NCBI GenBank assembly: GCA_029555925.1 | Contig: JAKPQU010000015.1 | Span: 1 to 64,000 of the forward strand | Source: Bacillota bacterium | Lineage (GTDB): Bacteria; Eremiobacterota; SpSt-956; JAKJGF01 | DNA: 64,000 nt | Reading direction: 5' to 3' | Shown: in pieces, positions 27,070-35,858 of the stretch | Layout: each line of letters opens with the position of its first letter | How positions within the stretch are numbered: position 1 is the first letter of the stretch | Program-made: the position numbers and the translations under genes | The notes under the pieces: generated by a model | What the model was told of the DNA's origin: nothing | The model's input: the letters and a program-made list of their open reading frames with translations, nothing else | Databases searched by the model: none

Positions 27070-27169
27070 TTACTGAAGTGAGAATTAAATAATACATATA
27101 TGCTCTCGTTATGCGTAAAGCGTGACGGGAGAAAGATTCTTATTACATCCATATGGTCAGGTCAGTAAT
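27070..27169. repeat. R1 palindromic repeat, copy 3 (reverse orientation)
   Basis: TTACTGAAGTGAGAATTAAA at the left, core TATGCGTAAAGCGTGACGGG, and CATATGGTCAGGTCAGTAAT at the right. It begins 23 bases upstream of the peptidase start codon, so it must overlap that gene's promoter or leader. Confidence 0.8.
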
Positions 27170-27308
27170 ATTATTTAAACATATATTATACCAGCAGTTT
27201 CTTATTTTTTTCAATCTTTTTATACACTTAATTTACAGTTCTATAGTGTTTTTTTATGACAGCTAGATTCACTTTTGCTGAAAATTGCACTTGATTTTGT
27301 AAATCTAT

Positions 27309-27438
27309 TATAGTTAGTTTCATAACTATCCATAAATAATGACCTCGTAATGCGTAATGCGTATGCGCGGGGATTAAACCCGTCACGCGTTACGCGTCAC
27401 GACGACTTAAATTCTAATAAGTTATGAAATACACTATA
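27309..27438. repeat. R2 palindromic repeat, copy 3
   Basis: TATAGTTAGTTTCATAACTA to AAGTTATGAAATACACTATA with GTAATGCGTAATGCGTATGC and GTCACGCGTTACGCGTCACG halves. It is almost identical at its ends to copy 2. The gap from 27047 to 27750 also holds R1 copy 3, an imperfect hairpin GTGAAAAGT/ACTTTTCAC (27537-27545 with 27566-27574) and no gene I can support. Confidence 0.85.
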
Positions 27439-27640
27439 ATTTATATGAAAATGATGAAGTTTGTCACTTCACTGATCGTTGATTTTCATATCTGCTTGTG
27501 ACCGCTCCGGTCATGTCTGTTAGTAAATAGTGAGTAGTGAAAAGTAAGTAAAATTCAATTTTTTCACTTTTCACTCTGAATATTCCGTGATAAATTTCTT
27601 TTTCCATTGTATATAAAAGCACCTGTCATTTGTTTACGCA

Positions 27641-27660
27641 ATTTTACAGTTCTGTAAAAT
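27641..27660. promoter_or_regulatory. Perfect palindrome ahead of the kinase gene
   Basis: ATTTTACAGTTCTGTAAAAT is a 20-base palindrome with at most the central base pair unpaired, 90 bases before the kinase gene start. It could be an operator or an mRNA hairpin. A similar TTTACAGTTCT string occurs at 27232. Confidence 0.35.
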
Positions 27661-27750
27661 AAAAGTTCCTGTCTTAAGGAGGAAAAATCATATTTACTTA
27701 GAACTATTTATATTGCGGGGGTGTGATAGTTGGTATAAGGAGATATTTAT

Positions 27751-29628
27751 ATGTCATTATACTGTGAATGCGGGCGGGAGAATAATACCTCTGCACAGAC
27801 CTGCGCAAATTGTGGCCATCCTCTTTTAAATCCCACGTTAAATTGTAACTTAAAAGCGGGAGCAATCCTGAATAAGCGTTACATAATCAAAAAAGTCATA
27901 AAAGATATTGGCACAGATGCACTCTATGAAGCTATAGACGAATGTGTCGGCAATTCCCTCTGTCTGGTAAAAGAGATTTTTATTTCCGATTCTTCAAATG
28001 AACTGGAAAACCCGTCAGAGCTTTTTATGAAAGAAGCACAGATTTTTAAAACATGTAAACATAAAAACCTCCCTGCCCTGAGGGATTATTTTACGGAGCA
28101 GGACAGGTATTATCTTGTAATGGATTATATTGACGGCAGTGATCTTGAAGCTCTTATTGTGAAATATATACCTGAAAATGTGCCTGAGAGTAAAGTAATT
28201 GAATGGACAAAACAATTGATAGACCTTATGGAATATCTTTATGAAAAATGTCCTTCTATGTATAAAGATTTAAACCCGGGGAATATAATGGTGGATAAAC
28301 ATCATGAAGAACTGAAGTTATTGGATGCAGGCATATCTAAAACAGGTAAGGCAGAAAAAAGCAATATGTCAAATGATATTTATTCACTGGGTGTTATTAT
28401 GTACTGTCTGTTGACCGGAAAATTTTCTATGGATCTGAAACCTGTGGCAGTAAAAGATATTAACAATAATGTTTCAGATGAGCTTAATAGAATAGTCATG
28501 AAAAGTCTTTCCAAAAAAGAAGGACGATACAGAAGTTTTAAAGATTTAAAGGATGACCTGACACTTGTTCCCGGTAAAAAAGAACGGGAAATCACTAATA
28601 TTTCTGTCTCCCCGTTGATTCCTAAAAGAAGGTATATACCCCATTATCCTTATCGCAGGAAAAATGGAAAAAATTTATTTAATAAATTAAAAACATTATG
28701 TACGGTGATAGCATGTTTATGTGTCATTATTGGAGTTAAATATTTTGCAGACTGGCATAACAGGGCTTCTGTGCCTCCTGTTGCCGAAACAACTCCTGTC
28801 AGAATTTCAATCAATCAGACAGAGACAAAAATGCCTGATAATTCTGTAAATGATAAAGCAGACAGTGAGGTAAAAAAGGAAGCTCAGAAAACAGAAAAAA
28901 ATAATATTTCTTCTCTGAAAAGTCTGAGTGCTTCATATTTTGAAGGAGGAGATTATACTAAAGCTATTTCCGTGAATAAACAGATTATCTCTGCTTCTTC
29001 TTCCGATATTTCTTCCCATATATCTATAGGAATATCATATTACAAACTTCATGAATATAAAATGGCAGAAAAATGGTTCAAGAAAGCTCTTTCCCTTAAA
29101 CCATCTGAACCAGATAGACGTTCCATTATTTCAACAATGGCCGCTATTTATATGGCAGAGGGACAGAAAAATATTTCAAAACAGAAATATGATGAAGGAG
29201 CCCTTTGTTTTAAAAAGGTTTTACATATAGATGGGAATAACAGTTATGCCAAGGAAGGTCTTGCAACATGTTTTTTACATAAGGGGATCTCAAGTTTAGA
29301 CGTGAATAATTATATGGAAGCAAGAACATGGTTTAATCAGGTTATATCACTGAATATAAAGGGGCAGGCTGTAAAAGATGCAGAGCATTATCTTTCTTCT
29401 ATAGAAAGAGACCTGGGTTATGCTTCAAATAATTATTATAAGAGTGATTATTATCAACAGACCTATTACAATGATTACCGTAATGACTGCGAACCTCAGG
29501 ATTTCGGTAAACAGGATACCAATTCTTCCTCTGTAAATTCTGAATTACATTATGATAATATTCCTGCAGGTGGAACTCAGGGAAAGTCGAATAATTCAGA
29601 AGGAAATTCTGAACTTCATTATGAATAG
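27751..29628 (+). CDS. Zinc-ribbon Ser/Thr protein kinase with transmembrane helix and TPRs
   Basis: 625 residues. Zinc ribbon CECG-x9-CANCG at 5-22. Kinase domain about 42-270: the Gly-rich loop is replaced by KDIGTDALYE, but Lys74 (LVKE), Asp173 (MYKDLNPGN, replacing HRD), Asn178 and Asp192 (LLDAGIS, replacing DFG) remain, so activity is possible though atypical. TM 314-333. Then about 375-560 contains five or so TPR-like repeats, and the tail repeats SNNSEGNSELHYE twice. Topology is kinase inside, TPR outside. RBS AAGGAG is seven to eight bases upstream. It is followed by two alternative hairpins and an FGE-fold gene on the same strand, a pairing common in kinase-linked signalling loci. 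Confidence 0.85.
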   Translation: MSLYCECGRENNTSAQTCANCGHPLLNPTLNCNLKAGAILNKRYIIKKVIKDIGTDALYEAIDECVGNSLCLVKEIFISDSSNELENPSELFMKEAQIFKTCKHKNLPALRDYFTEQDRYYLVMDYIDGSDLEALIVKYIPENVPESKVIEWTKQLIDLMEYLYEKCPSMYKDLNPGNIMVDKHHEELKLLDAGISKTGKAEKSNMSNDIYSLGVIMYCLLTGKFSMDLKPVAVKDINNNVSDELNRIVMKSLSKKEGRYRSFKDLKDDLTLVPGKKEREITNISVSPLIPKRRYIPHYPYRRKNGKNLFNKLKTLCTVIACLCVIIGVKYFADWHNRASVPPVAETTPVRISINQTETKMPDNSVNDKADSEVKKEAQKTEKNNISSLKSLSASYFEGGDYTKAISVNKQIISASSSDISSHISIGISYYKLHEYKMAEKWFKKALSLKPSEPDRRSIISTMAAIYMAEGQKNISKQKYDEGALCFKKVLHIDGNNSYAKEGLATCFLHKGISSLDVNNYMEARTWFNQVISLNIKGQAVKDAEHYLSSIERDLGYASNNYYKSDYYQQTYYNDYRNDCEPQDFGKQDTNSSSVNSELHYDNIPAGGTQGKSNNSEGNSELHYE

Positions 29629-29633
29629 TTTCC

Positions 29634-29672
29634 GGTAAATGGTGAATAGCCATTTACCAGTGGCTATTCACC
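29634..29672 (+). promoter_or_regulatory. Two mutually exclusive hairpins between kinase and FGE-fold genes
   Basis: GGTAAATGG (29634-29642) pairs with CCATTTACC (29650-29658), while GGTGAATAGCCA (29641-29652) pairs perfectly with TGGCTATTCACC (29661-29672). The two stems compete for 29641-29652. The second ends seven bases before the GGAGG of the next gene. No T-run follows either hairpin, so simple termination is unlikely. Confidence 0.5.
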
Positions 29673-29689
29673 TAATTTAGGAGGCTATT

Positions 29690-30916
29690 ATGCAAAGATT
29701 TTTATTTTATGTTATCATTTTAAGCCTGTTAATAACACCGGCCATAATCCTGAAGGCATCGGAAACTGATGATCTGCTGAAACAGGCTGTGGAGCTTATA
29801 AAAATCGATAAACTCGACTGGGCTCTCGAACTTGTAAGAGAGGTTATACAAAAGGATCCACATAACCCGAAAAGTTATCACTGTGCCGGTATGATCTATT
29901 TCAAGAAAAAAAACTACCCCCTTTCAATAAAAGAGTATAAAATAGCCATATCTTTTAAACCTGATTACAGTGTTGCCTGGTACAATCTCGGTCTTTCCTA
30001 TGAAAAACTGTTACGGTATCAGCAGGCATGTGAGGCTTTTACGAAAGCAAGGGATCTTTATAAAGCACAAAACAATAAAAGAGATTATGAAGATGCACTA
30101 CAGAAACTTGCCCGTCTTCAGGAAATGGGTTATGTTTCCCATTCTCCTGAAAAGATTAATGAAACAGAAATGATCCTTATAGAAGAAGGAGAATTCTTTA
30201 TGGGAAGCGACAGGGCAGGGTCTGAAACCGATGAAAAGCCATGCCGTAAAGTATATCTTTCTTCATTCTGGATAGATAAATATGAAGTAACAAACAGTCA
30301 GTTTTGTAAATTTTTAAATAGTAAAGGGGCATCAGGTAATAACGGACATGTATGGATTCATACAGATGACATCTCTGGGGAATGTAGAATTAAGAAGATT
30401 AATAATACCTTTGTGGTAATCCCGGGCTATGAAAACCATCCTGTAACATTTGTAACATGGTACGGTGCTTCGGCCTACGCAAAATGGCTCGGCAAAAGAT
30501 TGCCTACAGAAGCTGAATGGGAAAAAGCAGCCAGAGGAACAGACATAAGAATCTTTCCCTGGGGAAGCAACTGGGACAGTGGCAGATGTGCAAATAAAGA
30601 TAATTGTTCTGATAGAAAAACAAAACCTGTCGGATCCTATCAGGAAGGAGCATCTCCATATGGAGTAATGGATATGGCTGGAAATGTTCTTGAATGGTGT
30701 TCCGACTGGTACGGATATTACACTGTAATGGAAGAACCGGTAAAAAATCCTCATGGCCCCTTTGCCGGTGTTACAAAGATTTTGCGTGGCGGAAGCTGGG
30801 ATGATGATTATTATTACTGCAGAATTACCTTCCGTGGTAATTACAGCCCTGACAATTATGATAATGATATAGGATTTCGATGTGCAACATCTGCACTTAC
30901 AAAACAAAGTAAATAA
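29690..30916 (+). CDS. Secreted TPR plus FGE-sulfatase (SUMF1-fold) protein
   Basis: 408 residues. Signal peptide about 1-24 (FLFYVIILSLLITPAIILKA), two to three TPRs at about 30-130, then a complete FGE-sulfatase domain about 158-400: GEFFMGSDRAGSETDEKP, WIDKYEVTNSQFCKFLN, VTWYGASAYAKWLGKRLPTE, EWEKAARG, GNVLEWCSDWYG, LRGGSWDD, IGFRCA. Members are either formylglycine-generating enzymes for sulfatases or non-catalytic C-type-lectin-like adaptors; the paired active-site cysteines of true FGE are not evident, so a binding or regulatory role is more likely. It is exported and encoded behind a kinase with outward TPRs, so the two may interact. A bidirectional terminator follows. Confidence 0.85.
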   Translation: MQRFLFYVIILSLLITPAIILKASETDDLLKQAVELIKIDKLDWALELVREVIQKDPHNPKSYHCAGMIYFKKKNYPLSIKEYKIAISFKPDYSVAWYNLGLSYEKLLRYQQACEAFTKARDLYKAQNNKRDYEDALQKLARLQEMGYVSHSPEKINETEMILIEEGEFFMGSDRAGSETDEKPCRKVYLSSFWIDKYEVTNSQFCKFLNSKGASGNNGHVWIHTDDISGECRIKKINNTFVVIPGYENHPVTFVTWYGASAYAKWLGKRLPTEAEWEKAARGTDIRIFPWGSNWDSGRCANKDNCSDRKTKPVGSYQEGASPYGVMDMAGNVLEWCSDWYGYYTVMEEPVKNPHGPFAGVTKILRGGSWDDDYYYCRITFRGNYSPDNYDNDIGFRCATSALTKQSK

Positions 30917-30920
30917 AAAA

Positions 30921-30949
30921 ACAGAGGCAGAAAAATGCCTCTGTTTTTT
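30921..30949. terminator. Bidirectional rho-independent terminator
   Basis: ACAGAGGCA (30921-30929) and TGCCTCTGT (30936-30944) form a perfect nine-base-pair stem with a six-base loop, T-run 30944-30949 on the plus side and an A-run on the other. It serves the convergent FGE-fold and gdhA genes. Confidence 0.9.
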
Positions 30950-30961
30950 ATGAATAAAATA

Positions 30962-32344
<1,383 letters not shown>

Positions 32345-32394
32345 TTAATTGATAGGTAAATAAACTTATAGAAAACAAAAAAATAAGAACCTTT

Positions 32395-32610
32395 TCAGTC
32401 AGACTGGTTGTTTTCTTTATTGCTGCTGTAGGTCATACCATTTAAAAAATCCTTGAGATTGTCCTCCGTTACATACCATTTATTCCCGACTTTTCTGCCC
32501 TTAAGTTTGCCATGGTGAATATAAGTTCTTAAAGATGTTGGAGTAACTTGAAGAGCTTCGGAAAGTTCCGTGAGGTTGTAAAGTTTTATATCGCCTATCT
32601 GTCTGGGCAT
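32395..32610 (-). CDS. Excisionase-family (HTH_17) DNA-binding protein
   Basis: 71 residues: LYNLTELSEALQVTPTSLRT is a helix-turn-helix, followed by YIHHGKLKGRKVGNKWYVTE, the wing typical of Xis/BldC-type proteins, and ENLKDFL-like final helix. Related proteins act as excision directionality factors or small transcription regulators. No integrase is nearby, so regulator is more likely, possibly of gdhA, which starts 90 bases downstream on the same strand. ATG follows AGGGAGGGG. A good TTGACA promoter stands upstream. Confidence 0.8.
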   Translation of the reverse strand: MPRQIGDIKLYNLTELSEALQVTPTSLRTYIHHGKLKGRKVGNKWYVTEDNLKDFLNGMTYSSNKENNQSD

Positions 32611-32668
32611 AAATATCCCCTCCCTTTAAAAATATTATTCTCTTATAATTAGTCCTTTATATTTTTTG

Positions 32669-32698
32669 ATGTTATCACGAAATATTTATAATTGTCAA
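32669..32698 (-). promoter_or_regulatory. Sigma70-type promoter of the HTH_17 gene
   Basis: On the minus strand, -35 TTGACA (32693-32698), an 18-base spacer and -10 TAACAT (32669-32674), about 60 bases before the start codon. The rest of the 357-bp gap to the PAP2 gene shows only a fragment related to R4 (ATTACCGGG near 32870). Confidence 0.5.
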
Positions 32699-32967
32699 TA
32701 TTTATTTAAAAATACTCTTATTTTTTTATCTTTCTAACCGGTATTAATAGTTTTCTAACATCTGAAAAGAAAAAAATATTTAAAATGAGTCTTAATATAA
32801 CTGGAATTTTTTGATATAATTTAAAAGTATAGGAATTTTCATGGAATTTCAGATAGACTCTTAATGGTATGATTACCGGGTGGTTTGTCATAAAAATTAA
32901 GTACCTGTAAGCAAGAGCCTGATTTTAAGCGATAATTTCAAATCGACCTGATAGAAAAAGAATAAAC

Positions 32968-33942
32968 ATGAACATTGATAAACAAAAAATTTCTTTAATA
33001 ATGATAGGTATCTTTTATCTTTTTTTTACCATTTATTTCTCTGTATATTTCTGGGATAGAGATTATGATATAGCAAAATACTGGGTTGAACAGAAAACAA
33101 AACCTTTTTACGGAATTTTTATGAACAGAACCATCTTTGACGGCGAGGGGTTCGGCGGGCAGGATTTTTCAAATATAACCATTGGCATTGCCCTTCTCTT
33201 ATATCTTTTATCTTTTAACAGACGATTTCAGAAAAGAATTTTTTTTACTCGAAAATATACAGGCTTTATGCTCGGTGTCGCTCTCATAGAAACACTTAAT
33301 TTGTCCCGCCTGTTGAGAGGTTTTTTTGGCAGGGCCAGACCATATCATGTTATGGAAGGCAAAGAAATATTCACTCATATGCTTACCTTTGGCCCTTATA
33401 ATTTCAATGAAGCTTTAAATCACGGTTCTTTTCCTTCAGGTCATACGTTTTCAGCCATGTTTTTGCTTACCCTTGCTTTTATTTCTCTCAGAACAAAAAA
33501 AACATTTTTTGTTATCCTGATGTTTCTCATTTCAATTGCTTACGGTATATCGATGGGGACAGGCCGTGTTATGTTTGGTGCCCATTATCCCGGAGATATT
33601 CTGTGGTCTATAGCTTTCAGTATTCCTATAACTGCCTGGCTTTATTTTAAAGGTTTTCAGATTCCAGATCAGGAAAAAGGGCTCTTAAAAATAAATTATA
33701 CCCCTTTAGAAGGCAGGGGTATAATCATAAATATTATAAATTTGAAAAAATCCCTCTGGGAATTATATTATAGTTTATTATTCATTTTCTTCTCTATGTC
33801 AATTTTTACACTTTTTTTGGGAATTAAAAATACCTTTCTGGATTTCAGTTATTACTGGCCTTTTATAAGTCTTTTCGGGATGGTGCTATCTAGTCTGTTC
33901 TACAGTAAACTTTCCAGGTTCAAACATGAAATTTCTGAATAA
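32968..33942 (+). CDS. PAP2-superfamily membrane phosphatase
   Basis: 324 residues, six or more transmembrane helices. The three phosphatase motifs are in order: GFFGRARPYH (motif 1, Arg-Pro kept), SFPSGHTFSAM near 152-162 (motif 2 with the His acid), and GRVMFGAHYPGDILW near 196-210 (motif 3 with nucleophile His and Asp). Substrate is likely a lipid phosphate such as undecaprenyl pyrophosphate or phosphatidic acid. The 90-residue C-terminal extension with one or two more helices (SLLFIFFSMSIFTLFLGI) is not part of the core. The RBS is weak. The gene converges with proline dehydrogenase. Confidence 0.87.
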   Translation: MNIDKQKISLIMIGIFYLFFTIYFSVYFWDRDYDIAKYWVEQKTKPFYGIFMNRTIFDGEGFGGQDFSNITIGIALLLYLLSFNRRFQKRIFFTRKYTGFMLGVALIETLNLSRLLRGFFGRARPYHVMEGKEIFTHMLTFGPYNFNEALNHGSFPSGHTFSAMFLLTLAFISLRTKKTFFVILMFLISIAYGISMGTGRVMFGAHYPGDILWSIAFSIPITAWLYFKGFQIPDQEKGLLKINYTPLEGRGIIINIINLKKSLWELYYSLLFIFFSMSIFTLFLGIKNTFLDFSYYWPFISLFGMVLSSLFYSKLSRFKHEISE

Positions 33943-33958
33943 ACAGATAGCAATCATT

Positions 33959-34885
33959 TTAATCGAGCATAAGATTTCTCAATATAAATGTTATATTATC
34001 AGTTCTTTCAGCCAGTCTTCTCAGATAATAAGGATACCATTCAGTGCCATAGGGTACATAAATTCTCATATTATAACCTTCTCTGACCAGTATTTTCTGT
34101 AAATCCCTTCTTACTCCATATAACATCTGGAATTCGAACTGATCAGGCCTGATTTTATGCTCCTTCACATATTTTTTAGTGGCTATTATCATTTTTACAT
34201 CATGTGTGGCTATGGCAGGATAGTAACCGGAATCAAGAACTTCCGGGGCCATAACCATTTCCATCAATTTCAGATAATTTCTTTCTACATCCTTTTTACC
34301 CTGAAAAGCTATGGATGAAGGTTCTTTATAGGCTCCTTTGCAGAGTCTTACAAAAGCTTTCTTTTTTATAAGTTCTTTAATATCATCTTCGCTTCTGTGG
34401 AGATAGCCCTGTATAACAATTCCTACATTTTCATATTTTTCCCTGAGGGCATAAAATGTATCCAGTGTCGGTTGTGTACAGTCGGAGCCTTCCATATCTA
34501 TACGCACAAACGTTTCATATGTTCTCGCCTGCTTGATTATCTTCTCTACGTTCTCCATGCAGAAATTTCTGTCTATGGCAAGTCCCATCATGGTAAGTTT
34601 TACAGATACGTGAGCTCTCAGGTTCTCTTTTTTTATGGTATCAAGTAAGTGAAGATAAGAATTTGCAGATGCTTCAGCCTCTGCTCTGTCTTTTACATGT
34701 TCCCCCAGATGGTCCATTGTGGCAGTCATGCCCATGTTGTTTAATTCTTTAACCCTTGGTACTGCCTCTTCAAGTGTCTCTCCCGCAACAAATCTGGATG
34801 CCATATCCTTTGAAATTTGAAAATAAGTAACCATTTTTCTTATAGGCTTATTATCAGATAAAAATATTAAAAAATTCCTCAACAT
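33959..34885 (-). CDS. Proline dehydrogenase (monofunctional)
   Basis: 308 residues, typical of the stand-alone Gram-positive type enzyme rather than full PutA. FAD-dependent TIM barrel oxidising proline to pyrroline-5-carboxylate, passing electrons to the quinone pool. Evidence: SVKLTMMGLAID, FVRIDMEGSDCTQPTLDTFY, IVIQGYLHRSEDDI, VRLCKGAYKEP, IATHDVKMI, FEFQMLYGVRRDLQ and YVPYGTEWYPYYLRRLAER, the last providing the substrate-binding Arg pair. The P5C dehydrogenase gene is not in the window. Start ATG at 34885 follows a GGAG four to eight bases upstream. Confidence 0.93.
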   Translation of the reverse strand: MLRNFLIFLSDNKPIRKMVTYFQISKDMASRFVAGETLEEAVPRVKELNNMGMTATMDHLGEHVKDRAEAEASANSYLHLLDTIKKENLRAHVSVKLTMMGLAIDRNFCMENVEKIIKQARTYETFVRIDMEGSDCTQPTLDTFYALREKYENVGIVIQGYLHRSEDDIKELIKKKAFVRLCKGAYKEPSSIAFQGKKDVERNYLKLMEMVMAPEVLDSGYYPAIATHDVKMIIATKKYVKEHKIRPDQFEFQMLYGVRRDLQKILVREGYNMRIYVPYGTEWYPYYLRRLAERTDNITFILRNLMLD

Positions 34886-35016
34886 ATAAGGGAATACTCC
34901 TTTCTTCCTTGGAGAAGAAATATAAAAAAATATAAAGATTTACATGAAAATTTTTTATCCAATGTTATATAGGTACTGTTTTTATTATGTGACTGAAAGA
35001 TTTTCTCTGTCACAGA

Positions 35017-35490
35017 TTATTTTACTTCTTCCTCATCGTCTTTTTTTTTAGGAAGTGAGTCTTTTATGTCCTTTATGGCTATATATCCCTGGTTCTGCAT
35101 ATCTTTTATGGCTCTCATTATTCTGGACCTGGGATCTTCCACTCTTGAAGCAAGATCCTCCATCTGCCAGAGTTCTTCCGCATCAAGCCATATACCGCCG
35201 CATTTATCACACCTGTCTATAACAAGATTGCCTTCAGGTACATATTTCATTTCCTGTAATATGCCCTGGCATTTTGGACATGTATATTCCGTATATTTTG
35301 CCTGTGAAAGAACCTCCTGCAGTTTGGGTATATCATCTGCAAGCTCGGTAAAGGTAGCAGCTTCACCTTTATCCATCCATATACCTTTACAGGAATCACA
35401 TAGATCAATATCTATTCCTTCAGGTGTATTAAAAGAATAAAGGGTATTTTTATTACATTTAGGACAGTTAAATTTTTGCTTTTCAGCCAT
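35017..35490 (-). CDS. Double zf-TFIIB zinc-ribbon protein
   Basis: 157 residues with two zf-TFIIB modules. The first is CPKCNKNTL...IDLCDSCKGIWMDKGE (residues 9-48), the second CPKCQGILQEM...DRCDKCGGIWLDAEEL (about 70-108). Each has the CxxC-x18-20-CxxC-GxWLD arrangement. A charged helical tail (SRIMRAIKDMQNQGYIAIKD) ends in KKKDDEEEVK. Function of this family in bacteria is not established; it may bind nucleic acid or protein. No operon partner within 70 bases on either side. Confidence 0.85.
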   Translation of the reverse strand: MAEKQKFNCPKCNKNTLYSFNTPEGIDIDLCDSCKGIWMDKGEAATFTELADDIPKLQEVLSQAKYTEYTCPKCQGILQEMKYVPEGNLVIDRCDKCGGIWLDAEELWQMEDLASRVEDPRSRIMRAIKDMQNQGYIAIKDIKDSLPKKKDDEEEVK

Positions 35491-35519
35491 TTTTTATTGA
35501 GTAACTCAAATATTTTTAA

Positions 35520-35592
35520 GGGTGTCAGATGTTTTGTGTAAATTCACCATGAAATAAGACTTCCATAGAGGTTTGCACAAAATTTATGACAC
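35520..35592. repeat. R3 palindromic repeat, copy 2
   Basis: GGGTGTCAGATGTTTTGTGT with AAATTCACCATG at the left and GAGGTTTGCACAAAATTTAT at the right. Begins 30 bases upstream of the zf-TFIIB start codon and is followed directly by R1 copy 4. Confidence 0.7.
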
Positions 35593-35625
35593 ATTAGAAT
35601 TTATATGGAAAATTTTAAAGTGAAT

Positions 35626-35717
35626 TTACTGACCCGAGCATAAGCATGTAATAAACGTTTCCCTCCCGTCATGCATTACGAGAGCATGTGTGTATTATTT
35701 ATGCTCACCTCGGTAAC
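35626..35717. repeat. R1 palindromic repeat, copy 4
   Basis: TTACTGACCCGAGCATAAGC to TATTTATGCTCACCTCGGTA, with a short core CCCGTCATGCATTACG. The shortest clear copy, showing that the number of core motifs varies while the ends are kept. The remaining 140 bases to the accDA stop show nothing else. Confidence 0.85.
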
Positions 35718-35858
35718 CATTTAATAAATATAAAAATATATCAGATGACGTGGTTTATATCTGCTCTCTGACATATTAAAATAGAGTTACTCCACTCCTT
35801 TCTTAAATAAATATTATTATATCCAAAAAGATTGATTAATTCAATAAAAATTGTAAAA

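Noticed and set aside
29690..30916. Sulfatase-maturing formylglycine-generating enzyme
   Set aside because: The fold is right but the active-site cysteine pair is not evident and no sulfatase gene is in the window.
32395..32610. Excisionase of an integrated element
   Set aside because: No integrase, attachment-site repeat or phage gene in the surroundings; the neighbours are ordinary metabolic genes.
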